Shown piece by piece: positions 43,970-54,459 of a DNA stretch of 64,000 nt (position 1 is the stretch's first letter; every line of letters begins with the position of its first letter). Origin of the DNA: Takakia lepidozioides (Eukaryota > Streptophyta > Takakiopsida > Takakiales > Takakiaceae); contig CM060734.1 in assembly GCA_030704615.1 (NCBI GenBank), positions 35,666,042-35,730,041 on the forward strand, read 5' to 3'. The notes beneath the pieces were generated by a model. That model did not search any database, was not told where the DNA came from, and saw nothing but the letters and a program-made list of their open reading frames with translations. A program made the translations under genes and the position numbers.

Positions 43970-44808
43970 AAGGCCCCTGTGTCGGACCCCCCTTGAATTT
44001 TATGCCCCTTGGATTTTACCGCCTTTGGGCCGGGGCGTAAAATTCAAGGAGCGCCCTCCACTCCGGGCGCCCTAGACTGAGGGCCTTCCTCTATACGTAA
44101 GGTAATAAGAGGAAGACCCCTTGTTCAGGCGCCCCTTGAATTTTATGCTCCTTGGATTTTACCGGGCCCTTGGCCCCGGGCAGAAAATTCAAGGAGCGCC
44201 CTCCACTCCGGGCGCCCTAGACTGAGGGCCTTCCTCTATACGTAAGGTAATAAGAGGAAGACCCCTTGTTCGGGCACCCCTTGAATTTTATGCTCCTTGG
44301 ATTTTACCGGGCCCTTGGCCCCGGGCAGAAAATTCAAGGAGCGCCCTCCACTCCGGGCGCCCTAGACTGAGGGCCTTCCTCTATACGTAAGGTAATAAGA
44401 GGAAGACCCCTTGTTCGGGCGCCCCTTGAATTTTATGCTCCTTGGATTCTACCGGGCCCTTGGCCCCGGGCAGAAAATTCAAGGAGCGCCCTCCACTCCG
44501 GGCGCCCTAGACTGAGGGCCTTCCTCTATACGTAAGGTAATAAGAGGAAGACCCCTTGTTCGGGCACCCCTTGAATTTTATGCTCCTTGGATTTTACCGG
44601 GCCCTTGGCCCCGGGCAGAAAATTCAAGGAGCGCCCTCCACTCCGGGCGCCCTAGACTGAGGGCCTTCCTCTATACGTAAGGTAATAAGAGGAAGACCCC
44701 TTGTTCGGGCGCCCCTTGAATTTTATGCTCCTTGGATTCTACCGGGCCCTTGGCCCCGGGCAGAAAATTCAAGGAGCGCCCTACACTCAGGGCCTTCCAC
44801 TACACGTA
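43970..44808. repeat. 145-bp tandem satellite, six copies, hairpin-forming
   Basis: TTGAATTTTATGC starts at 43993, 44136, 44281, 44426, 44571 and 44716, a 145-bp period (143 for the first). Each unit has a 17-bp stem with one mismatch (GGCGCCCCTTGAATTTT against AAAATTCAAGGAGCGCC) around a GC-rich loop, and a second weaker stem (GGGCCTTCCTCT against AGAGGAAGACCCC). The first copy is the most diverged and the last is internally deleted. Middle copies are almost identical, indicating homogenisation. Confidence 0.95.
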
Positions 44809-46080
44809 AGAGAGTAACCTTGCCATAAGTCGCAGAGCACAAGGCTCGGGGAAACCGCCCAATGACTGGAAACAACGATTTTAGGAAGTTGGGGGAGAAA
44901 CACGCAGCGAAAATCAAACAGGCCGTCAATTGGTACAGCTGGCCAATGTAAGAAATCCATGTTCTCAAAAACCAAAAATGAAAAATATCCCAATTAAAAT
45001 AACATAATCTACCAAATTTCACGGTGAAATGGGCTCACTTTTGGTGAGGGGATGGAGGTGCCACACAGGCAGTAATGTCTACCTTCAGTTTTCTGGATGA
45101 TTTATGGTACGTGGAGTTTGCTTGGCGGACTCAACAAGTAACAATCTCGGCCAGTTTTATTTTATATTTTATATTTAAAAAAATAAATGAACAGGGGGAT
45201 AGCTAGCTTCTGTTTCACACGAGGAAAAACATTAGGAACGAAACTATGAAAATAACCCGACAACAGAGGCCGCCTGCGCTCTAGAATCAGAATTTAAAAA
45301 ACAAATGAAGCTGGGCATGTAACGTATTTAGGTAAAGGCAATGCAGCGAGAGCCGCCGTGACGAGTGGCAAGTTGTATTATTTTTGGGAATTCCACAACA
45401 AATGGCCGGCATTACCCAACGGAATTAACACATGTCAACACCATAAAAATAGCCAAGTAGTGGACCAATAGCGAAGTCAGACATGAAGCAATAGTCAGCC
45501 AAAGATTCCACAAGATGATCCAATGGTCCAGATCAGACGATCCAGTGAATGTTGAGCACCATCCAATTACGATATCTTCAAATCAGATGTGGAGTGTCGT
45601 GTGTGCAAAATGATTCGATGATGAATGGTAAGCGGTTATGTATTAGGGAATAGGCATTGGCTGGCGATTCCCCTAAAATAACACCACTCGCGACGAAAGT
45701 GGAATTAGAAGCTATGCATGTATCTTTTCATTTTTATTATTATTAATTATGCCGATTGGTTGGTGAATTCTCTAAAATAATCCCACTCGCCACGGAAGAT
45801 TCGTCGATGGCCATTGGGAGGCTATAATTCTCTGAAATACTGTGTAGGATTACTTTAGGGATTTGCCACCAACGGTTATTATCCAACGTAATTGGCTAGT
45901 GCGAGACTTATGATATCAACACCAGAGAAATAGCCAATAGACGAATCAAAAAAATTGAGCAATAATCAGGCCCCAAGACGTCCAAATCGTAGGAGTCACG
46001 GAATGTTGAGTAGGTACTAGCCAAATACGAAAAAGACAATGGACCGATAGACAATGTTAGCTTAGCTAATTAAGGGCTTA
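44809..46080. repeat. Intergenic with a diverged repeat pair
   Basis: TCAACACCATAAAAATAGCC AAGTAG ... GAATGTTGAGCACC at about 45436-45560 is echoed by TCAACACCAGAGAAATAGCC AATAGA ... GAATGTTGAGTAGG at 45917-46020. CTCTAAAATAATCCCACTCG blocks repeat at 45670 and 45770. No gene supported. Confidence 0.5.
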
Positions 46081-48085
46081 ATTCCCAAAAAAGATTGCTG
46101 GGGAAGGACCCACTGTTTTCAATACAAACCCTTGCCACCCCAACTCTACGGCAACCAACGGAAGGTAAACACCTTCATTTATGAAACTTATGAAGTTTTG
46201 AGCCCACAACCAAGCGGTTTCTTTTTGGAAATTTGGAAAACAGCACGAGTGGCTATTGAGTTTTGCAGGAAATAGCAATATATTCTGTTCATCCACTGAA
46301 ATTTGGATAGAATCATCTTCCTTTATACTTTCATCCATTTCTATCATCTATATTTGGCAAATTCATCCATAATTTATTTTTTATTTGGAGAAGTTTGGCG
46401 ATTTCATCCATTTTAAAACAGAGAATTTTGACAGAATACTCCATTTTATTTTTTGTGGTCGAAATTTGGTGATTATTCGCCACTAAAAGAATGGCTGCCA
46501 CAAGCACTGACTAGTGAAATGATCAAGTTATGCCCTAACCATTCGGTTATCTATTCGATGTCACCCACTTATAAATACTAGGGTTGCTCGTGGCTGCGCA
46601 CACAATGTTCAAGTTTTTTTTTTTAAAAACTTTTATAAGTTAACTAATTAATTTTGGTGAAAGTAAAGTTCTACAGCCACGGGAATCAAAAACTACTATC
46701 ATCTATAGACTTACTCCTTCACTATGGTTCAGTCACCAAGCAAAGATCTCTCAACTGTCCAGTTTTCGAAACCCTCCGAGGCTCAACTCTGTGGCACTTA
46801 TGGAAGGCAAGCTGCAAAAAACGTTCTCTGGGGAATTACCTCCACCATCTCTGTCCTCCTCTCTAATGTTTTTTATGATGTGGGTGTTAAGTCGCGTAAA
46901 GCGCAGTCTAACACGTGTGCAGACATCAAGCGGAATTTGAGGAATGCTTCAGCCATCCATGCAACCTTCCAAAACACCTTGGGCATCCAGGGTCTTAGGT
47001 ATCTGCAATAGCGGGCCGAGCTCCCTCCCCTATGCTGGCGTTATCACCGAGCGACCCTCCACAGTTGAATTGAGCGCGAAGTTAATTGGAAGCACTTGAA
47101 ACCTTCCACTAAAGCCGTGGCTTCATTACATATAGAGTAGCTCTGCTGTTAGAAAGGTCAATGTCAAATCTCTTGCCATGACTCTTCCACATTCCATTTC
47201 GAAAACAAAACCTTATAATGATAAGTTCCTCTAGGTCACCCCATCGGGAGTTAATCCCATATGTTATTTTTTTGGGATGCCATTTCCAGACAGTGTGGCC
47301 AAAGTCTTTAGTTCTTTCTCAGGCTCTCGGAGGTCCTGTTCACGACTTCACTGATTACGGCGTGTGTGCCTCATGGTGTAACAAGGGTTTTAATTTTTTT
47401 TCCCCAAAATGATTTCACATAGAGATTTCATCAGGGCCACTGTCCCCTGTTCCTAAAAATAAATAAATAAATAAATAAGTTTCAAAGGGCTGCCTCCCCT
47501 TTCTCAAAAAAAGAAAAAAAAAGAAAAAAAGGAAAAACATTCAATCAACTAAGTGTATTGTATTTATTATAGAGAAAAACATTTCGGCTAGAGCTGAAGC
47601 CACTTCATTTTATGGCTACTCTTCATTTCAAGGGTGGATTCTATAAAGGTTTTATAAATCAGAATCTTAACAAGTAAATTTCAAATTCTTAAACATAGAG
47701 ACTAAATAGATTTACATACATCTAGTATCTATTGTAGAGTTTGTTGAAGTGTATTTATAATATATTAATATAATTATACATTTAATAGTCTAAAATATGG
47801 ACAAGAGATAAAAATGTAATATTAACACTTCATTAGCTATTACTAACATTATCATCTTTAATTATATATATATACACTATCCTAATATATTAGTAACTCA
47901 AAAATTGTGTAAACCATTGAATTTATTTTCATGGTTTTATCATAAATAATAATTAGGAGTGTTGGAGCATTTACATTGAATGTGTGAAACAAAAGAAAGG
48001 AAGAACACGATATTAGAGCAGATCAAAAAATATTTGAAAACAAATCTTTTCTTTCGAATATGTATCCAACAAATGCAATTGCACA
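46081..48085. other. Intergenic, AT-rich, no gene recognised
   Basis: An (AAAT)n microsatellite at 47457-47479 and A-rich tracts at 47507-47532. A 95-codon open frame at 46724-47011 has no recognisable motif and I do not call it. The rest is A/T-biased. Confidence 0.4.
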
Positions 48086-48485
48086 TCCGCTTGGCGCTCC
48101 CCCTGCCGTCAATCCCCCCTCCCCTTAAACTGCACGATCCCTTGCACCTCCCGTGGTGGGTCCCCCCCCGGTCGTCGACTCCCCCTCGGTGCCCCACTAA
48201 CCACGGGTCGACCCCCTGCTGTCCATCCCCCCTCCATTGCACGACGCGTTTCTCGGCCCGCACCTCCGCTCCCCCGCCATTGATCCCCCCTCCCTTGCAC
48301 GGAGCGATCCAAAAGCCCATCTGACGGCCCAACCTCCGCCACATGGCGGCCCCTCCTCCAAGCGCTCCCCTTGCCACGGCCCGATCACCTGCCATGTGCC
48401 ACTCACCCCTGCCGTCGATCCGCCTTCCCTTGCACGGGGTGATCCTCCCAGCCCGTCCGCTTCCGCCACGTGGGAGCCCCGAGTA
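48086..48485. repeat. C-rich degenerate minisatellite
   Basis: The wording CTGCCGTCAATCCCCCCTCC, then CTTGCACG recurs near 48105, 48218, 48276 and 48406, with GATCC and CGCTCCCC around it. The open frames on both strands are proline- or glycine-rich by composition only. Runs of C suggest G-quadruplex potential on the minus strand. Confidence 0.6.
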
Positions 48486-48942
48486 CCTAGATATCCACCT
48501 GGAAAAAAATTTGGATATGAATTTCGCAAATGAAACTAGTTTTTAGATTTTCAGTTATGATTTTTTGTTGTTCATTCATTCATTGCTTTGCAGGATTTTG
48601 ACTCTCTTGTTGTCATTGCAGCATTGCTTCGCTGTAGGAAGAATAATTTGAGCAAGACAGAAAGCTGATGTTATAGCCATTGATTTAGCTCTTCTTGTGC
48701 CATTCCATATCTCTACGAATCCACATTTTCGTAAAGTAAAAGTGGTGCAGGCGAGTCTAGTAAGTTGGCTTGGGGAAATTTAACAAGAAACCTCATGTGC
48801 GCCTAGTAAAATTTAAGGAAGAAACACGCGTATGCTTTGGCAGCAGATATGTCAGCGTACCTCCCCCTCCAGATTAAACATTTGGTTTAGTTACTTTTGC
48901 ACACAAAGAATTTTATGGTGGGAGTGATGACAAAACTAAGAA

Positions 48943-49380
48943 ATGTTTGCATCCGAGTATTTCTCTGTTGTTACCAAACATTTTGTCTGGTTGGACACAG
49001 AACCAGGTCCACATCCAATGATTCTTTTGCCACGTCCTGCTTGGATATTCAATGATGGTTGTTTGTATGGAAAATCTATAGTTAGTAAGAACTCCATACG
49101 CAAATTTACAGATCATATGAGTGGAGATATGTCTGCATTGATGGATAAGATGATCTCGAATAGAACTGGTCGTGGAGTGGGTATTACTTGCATGGAAGAA
49201 GCTATGGCACCTCAAAACAATGGTATGGAGCTCACTGGTCACCGTTGCGCCAAATTCTACTCTAAGTATGCCCAGATGAGTGAGATGTGTATTAATCACA
49301 CTCGTCAGCGCATGTTTCGGAGAGTTGAAGCATGGTCAATCACTAACCTACAAAGAAGCACTGAACGAGAAAAATGTTAA
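48943..49380 (+). pseudogene. Tyrosine-recombinase-like ORF, fragment
   Basis: The reading frame contains GRGVGITCMEEAMAPQN, then LTGHRCAKFYSKYAQMSE. The spacing resembles the C-terminal box of tyrosine recombinases: an Arg/Thr helix, LTGHR, then a Tyr nucleophile about 7 residues on. Crypton- or DIRS-like transposons carry such enzymes. The expected H-x-x-R histidine is not clear. A shift near 49330 leads to another open frame (49280-49570, YKEALNEKNVNWRLF). I hold this call loosely. Confidence 0.4.
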
Positions 49381-49570
49381 TTGGCGGCTATTTATTGAGC
49401 GTGATTCTACTACTGTTGCAATCTCACAAGGCTCTTTATTGACTATAGATGTAGCTGCTGATGTAGATCAAGCTATTGTTCTTCATGAAACCTTTGTCCT
49501 TTGTGGTAGCAATATTGATATTGCACCTCGGCTTAAGCTTAAGCTTGTTTCCTTTAGAAAATTACTGTGA

Positions 49571-50094
49571 TGTTTCTATTGTCATTAGGTCTTGGCTACA
49601 ATTTCGAGCAATGTTGATGTTTGTCCTAAGGGGCCATCTCAGGGTTCATCTCCCATTGTGAATTCATCTTCACAAGCTGGTCACTATTTCACTGGCAACT
49701 TTACAAACTGCTCCATCAACTTGTAAATGGATCCTCATGTTTTTTGTAATATGCAAAGGAGAACCATACGAGGTTGATGATTGATGATACTGATTTGAGG
49801 CTCTCAATGATTTAATCTGTTTTTTTTTACCTATAATCATATTTATAGAGGCATTTGACAAAGCTATTTGCCTTCATGAGATTTGAGCTCATTATAACAG
49901 ACTGTACACTGTAGCTTATTTTAGCTCATTGTAGGAGCAGATTCATGTAGAAGCAGACAGATTACTGAGATACAGTATTTTATTTCTGCCTCACATTGAG
50001 GAAGTTGGATGGTGGTGGAAGACAAACATGAATGGTGCATATGGTGTTTGAGCCTGCGCGACCGAGCTCCTTCATGCGTTTAGATTTGAGTGTG
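49571..50094. other. Intergenic, no gene seen
   Basis: No supported feature. A T-run lies near 49820. Confidence 0.4.
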
Positions 50095-50320
50095 CTTATG
50101 ATGGGAGTGTAGGTTGTTGTGGGGTGGAGTCCCCATAGCTTGGGGTGCCCCTGGCTCGACTTCTGTTTTAAAGAGTGATAGCGATGGATTCATGTTGTTT
50201 CTGGTGTGAGCAGTGTGTTTTCTAGTTTTCTTATCATTGTGGCAGACTACTTTATTGTGCATATATGTGTGGTATGGTTTGGACAGCGATGTAGTTGTGT
50301 AGCGATACGTATGCGCACGA
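50095..50320 (+). repeat. LTR relic related to the 24-34 kb element
   Basis: GGGGTGGAGTCCCCATAGC, GGGTGCCCCTGGCTCGACTT, GATGGATTCATG, TTATCATTGTGGCAGAC and GGTTTGGACAGCGATGTAG align in order with 34525-34690. It is an old solo or truncated LTR of a sister family. Confidence 0.55.
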
Positions 50321-50384
50321 CATGCTACACAACCTCATAATTTCGCAGGGCGAAACTCTGTACCAACCAGCCTGACAAGAAATC

Positions 50385-50710
50385 CAATTGTAAGAGTTTC
50401 TCAAAGCGAAACCCACTTCTGCATAATATTTCTGAAATATCAGTAAGAGTTTCTCAAAGCGAAACCCACTTCGGCATAGTATTTCTCAAATACCAGTAAG
50501 AGTTTCTCAAAGCGAAACCCACTTCTGCATAGTATTTCTTAAATACCAGAAAATGTTTCTCAATACGAAACCCCCCGCTGCATACGTTTGTGTCCATATC
50601 ACCAAATCTGTCTCAAATACCAGGAAGGGTTTCTCAATGCAAAACCCACCGTTGCATAGGTTTGTGCCCATATCACCACGTTTCCTCAATGCAAAACTCG
50701 TCGATGCAGG
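50385..50710. repeat. 53-bp tandem repeat
   Basis: GTAAGAGTTTCTCAAAGCG AAACCCACTTC starts near 50390, 50442 and 50496, with later longer units carrying CATACGTTTGTGTCCATATC. The copies become more diverged rightwards. Confidence 0.85.
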
Positions 50711-50939
50711 TTCCTGGCTACTCTACTGAAGTTTTCGCCTCGCGGAATTGGCACAGATGTATCATATATATGCACCGGTCCTCTATACCCACTTATGGTT
50801 TTTCCGTTTTGGAAACATATAACTCCTTTGACCGAGGTTAAAAAAACATAAAACTCCCATGACCGTGGGTTGTGCTCACGCGATACCAACCCCCGAACCA
50901 ACCAATGGCCCCTCATCCTGAGAACCAACTGACTAACTG

Positions 50940-52110
50940 GGTTGGGGAGACGATTGCTTCCCCTTAGTGGTAACTACAATTGTCAATTTTCTATGTAAAT
51001 TTCCTAAAGTTTCAATTATCTCTCAGAAATCCTTAAAACCACTTGGCTAGCATGTAACTGCCTACCGGTTCTCCCGGTTGGTTGAGCCAAATCCAATAAA
51101 GCATAGGGACGAGGACGGACCCACTAATAAAGGAAGCATCTCGAAAATTGGAAACAACATATCTATTTGAAGGCTCAACTGATGACGGGAGGCAGCGGGC
51201 CTAGATCAATTCAAGAATGTCACGAGTTAGAGGTAGACTAGGACAGAGAAGGACCCACACGGACATTACGTGATTGGATAGAAGGGTGTAGAAGCCTGTG
51301 GAAGCCACCCATGAGTTCTCTATAACTGCCAGGTCGCAATGTGTAGGATAAGCCTCCGACTGGAGGGGATTACCTATACTTGCCCCACCACGAGGCGGTA
51401 GCCGAGTGGTGGGGCAAGTATAGGTAATCCCCGACACGAGGACGCTTACCGTGCGTGAAGAACGCACAGGGGACGCAGAAGGTACGTGGTAAATGCACTT
51501 GCCAGCTTGGCGGGTAGATTACATGATTCTGTAACGCACTGGCCAGCCTAAGCCTGGCGCATACATTCACAGGTTTAAGGTCACCAGTTTCCTTTGAGGG
51601 AAAATCCTGAAAGTTCTTTACTACGTGCCTAACTACTAACTACATAGAGGCAGTAGCCGTGAGGCGAAGTGGCTCTTAGTTACGCCGTCTTCTCTCTACA
51701 TAGAGGCGAGGCCCACACGAGTTAGTATAATAAATAAATTGGGATTATCTTGCAGAATGAGGTTGTCACTAAAGAGATTATCTTCCGGAAGGTTATCCCT
51801 TAAATGTGCTATCTTCACTATAAAGACTTAGGAAACCTCTAGGAATATAATGAACATAGTTACCTTCTGAAAGATAATTGAGAATAGATTTTGATTTGTG
51901 CCATAACTTGCTGCACAGTGCTTATGGACGGAATTTGAATCTTGCATGCGGTCGTACCACAATGCTAAACCTGACCACTATTATGTCGATTCACAACTTG
52001 TTACGAGTCCGTGTCTTTTGTTTTTCTTGTGTTTTTGAGTCTGCTTAAATCAAATGATACTAGGATTTATCAGTGTTAGGCATTGTTCCCTTTAATTTTG
52101 TAATATATCA
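50940..52110. other. Intergenic with the palindrome; no gene seen
   Basis: Apart from the inverted repeat, CTACATAGAGGC occurs twice (51640 and 51696) with CTAACTACTAACTAC nearby. No coding homology. Confidence 0.4.
51365..51432. repeat. Perfect inverted repeat, 26-bp arms and 16-bp loop
   Basis: The left arm at 51365-51390 (starts GGGGATTACCTATACTTG) is exactly complementary to 51407-51432. The loop is CGAGGCGGTAGCCGAG. It could extrude as a cruciform or be transcribed as a stem-loop. The loop GGTAGCCGAG followed by TGG resembles the start and A box of tRNA-Leu/Ser. Confidence 0.95.
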
Positions 52111-52111
52111 A

Positions 52112-52150
52112 TGTATTTCTCTTCTCTTCTCTTCTCTTCTCAAAAAAAAA
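52112..52150. repeat. (CTCTT)n microsatellite followed by an A-run
   Basis: TCTCTTCTCTTCTCTTCTC, then ten A's. A simple repeat. Confidence 0.9.
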
Positions 52151-52252
52151 AACTTCCATGATAAAAAAAACTTGATTATCATACATTTGAAGAATTTTTA
52201 CTTGACATTTTAATATTTTCTGAAAAGGGAGTGCTTGTTTTAGTTCTACTAG

Positions 52253-52700
52253 GGTAGCCTGTGCCGTTGGCCCAAGTGTCCAGTGTCATCCAAGCCCAAG
52301 TGCAATCTCCTATGTATCTAAGTCCGTCTCCCATGTTGAGGTCCCCGTGCGACCTCCCGGGTAGCCTGTACCGTTGGCCCAAGTGTCCCAAGTTTCATCT
52401 AAGCCCAAGTGCAATCTCCTATGTGTGTTTCCTATGTAGAGGCCCAAGTGCAACCTCCAGTGTCCAATGTCACCTAAGTCCAAGTGCAATCCCAAAGCCC
52501 ACTTTGCTATTTTTGCAATCTCCCCTTTCGAGGCTTCATATATTGATATATCCACTTTGCTATTTTTCGCGAATTTCCAGTGACCAAAAGTACTTGAAAT
52601 TCCAAATCTCCCACGTGAAGGGCCAATCATTGCTCTAGGAAACCCACTTTGCTATTTTTCGCGAATTTCCAACGCTACAAACAAACAAACAAACAAATCA
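52253..52700. repeat. Tandem duplication, about 115 bp, and a CCCACTTTGCTATTTTTCGC repeat
   Basis: GTAGCCTGTGCCGTTGGCCC begins at 52254, and GTAGCCTGTACCGTTGGCCC at 52361, each followed by AAGTGTCC and GCCCAAGTGCAATCTCC. CCACTTTGCTATTTTT recurs at about 52498, 52552 and 52644. Confidence 0.8.
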
Positions 52701-53195
52701 TCTTAATTCATATATTAATCAGCAGGACACCGTTCCCTTTCCTACCAAATAGATAATGAAGAAAAATTAAAAAAGGAAAAAGTAGTAACCTTGTGAGTTC
52801 TTTTTGTAATAAAGAGAATAAAGTAGAAGAGAAAATAAAATCGACCATTTGTATTACTAAACTTGGAAAAGAACCGTTTTAAAAAAAAAGGAAAGAAAAA
52901 GAAAAACAGCATATGTAAATACACTCAAGAAATTGACCATCGGCAACCCTCAGATGGGAACAATCATATCTACGGATTAGATTAGTGTAAGAGAAAACAG
53001 ACCAATGGAAGGGCTCCAAATCTGGAGAAGAGCATTTCAAGGTGAATGCTTTTTTTGGGCCAGCAACACAAACATATTTTGCTGGCATTTGCCCTTTGCG
53101 GAAACTTCTTTGATGGAAACGACAAACACACAATGCAATCCAATATCGTCAAGCAGCTGGAGAAGTTCGATGATCTGATCACTTCCAGCACTCGG
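52701..53195. other. Intergenic, no gene seen
   Basis: A-rich with AAAC repeats at 52678-52697. No supported feature. Confidence 0.4.
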
Positions 53196-53198
53196 AAT

Positions 53199-53300
53199 TC
53201 ACTTATGCAAGAGACAGACATACGTATCTGAATCTGCTGAAATGCCTCGTTGGTTTGTAAGAATCCAACTCGTGTATATCAATCCACCTTCCCCAGTATG
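53199..53300 (-). pseudogene. PPR N-terminal fragment
   Basis: The minus strand reads WILTNQRGISADSDTYVCLL, a typical entry into a plant PPR array. It stops after about 25 codons. A tRNA-like B box (GGTTCAAATCC) is nearby at 53312-53322. Confidence 0.6.
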
Positions 53301-53949
53301 ATGCGTGGGAGGTTCAAATCCTAATCCTATCCCACGCTTGAACAGTTCAAGCGGAACGACAGGGCATCTGCTGATAATTATCGGGTAATTACCAGGAACC
53401 ATTGTGCATTGGACCAAGTTCTTTATATAGCCAAATAATGCACTGATCGAATCTGAGGTGGGTGTGTCTCGTGTGTGCTTCGATTCAGACAAGTCTCAAT
53501 TGTTTGGGGGGAGTGTTGGAGTCGGAGCCCAGTCCTAAATGTAACTGCCACCTTGCACTGCGTTGGGATGGGTCGGACCGACTGCACTGTTCTGCTGTGC
53601 AGGCCAGTGCTCTGGGTAAAAGAAATGGCCAGGACTTTTGTCTGAAGAAGCTGCTGAGCAACAGTATTTGTCACCTCTTCGTCCCCTCATTTCAACACAC
53701 GCTCTCAAGTGCTTGCAATGTAGCAATCAAAAGGGGTTTTTCCAGAGCCGACTGACTTTCGCTTTCAGCTTGAGGTGAGCCCACACCTGTTCGAGATTGA
53801 AAAGACTGCGTTAGAACTTGGATTGAAAATGGATTAACCCACGCACCATATGTTGACGTAACATAGAAGTAAGTTTCACCATCAGTGACAAATACAAGGC
53901 ACCTTTTCCGCAGGAGAATGGGCAAGTGCTAATCCAGCTTTCGTGATGT

Positions 53950-54290
53950 CAGCTTAGACCTATTCAATGCCTTTCCGAGGCTGCCGGCCAGACCCATGCG
54001 TTTTCCAAACACGAACGAACGTGACCGCAGTGGGATTCACCCCCCTTTGATACCATATCCTGCCCTCACGATTGCACGTGATCAATCCTCGTTCAGGCAT
54101 TTGGTCAAGCACTCGGATCCGCATTTGATATACTTGTTGACAAGTGTGGAAACACGTTTGGCTTGAATCCACTTTCCTGCGTTCTCGCTGCTAGGCCTTC
54201 CTCGTATGCCCTCTGCATAAGTCTCGGACTTTGCTGAAACGCCGCCTTGGTTCAACATGTGCAGAGCCTGTTTCAAGTTCGGTTATCGGT
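53950..54290 (-). pseudogene. PPR fragments
   Basis: The minus strand reads ALHMLNQGGVSAKSETYAEG, GKWIQAKRVSTLVNKYIKCG, MPERG and GVNPTAVTFVRVWK in changing frames. This is the start and first repeats of a PLS-type PPR gene with several indels. It is similar in style to 35965-36185. Confidence 0.75.
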
Positions 54291-54459
54291 CCTCGACTGT
54301 GCTCTGAATCATCCAAGGATTCATGGCCTTTCTCATGCGGCACTGCCCCTAAACTGATCGCAGAAGCAAGAATCACACACGTACCGCAGTAACTTGGCAT
54401 ATCCTGGAGGTAGGTCAACGCTAGAGCTTGGAAAAGCGCTCGCAGAAAGATATTCACAA

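Noticed and set aside
46724-47011. 95-codon open frame as a gene
   Set aside because: No motif, no splice context, and AT-rich repetitive surroundings.
47980-48533. Overlapping proline- and glycine-rich open frames on both strands
   Set aside because: Composition effect of the C-rich minisatellite; no conserved motif in any frame.
50385-50710. Regular 53-bp array considered as CRISPR
   Set aside because: Units are contiguous without unique spacers, diverge progressively, and the genome is a plant.
51391-51420. tRNA-Leu/Ser gene suggested by GGTAGCCGAGTGG
   Set aside because: No B box or acceptor stem follows; the similarity lies in the loop of a perfect palindrome.
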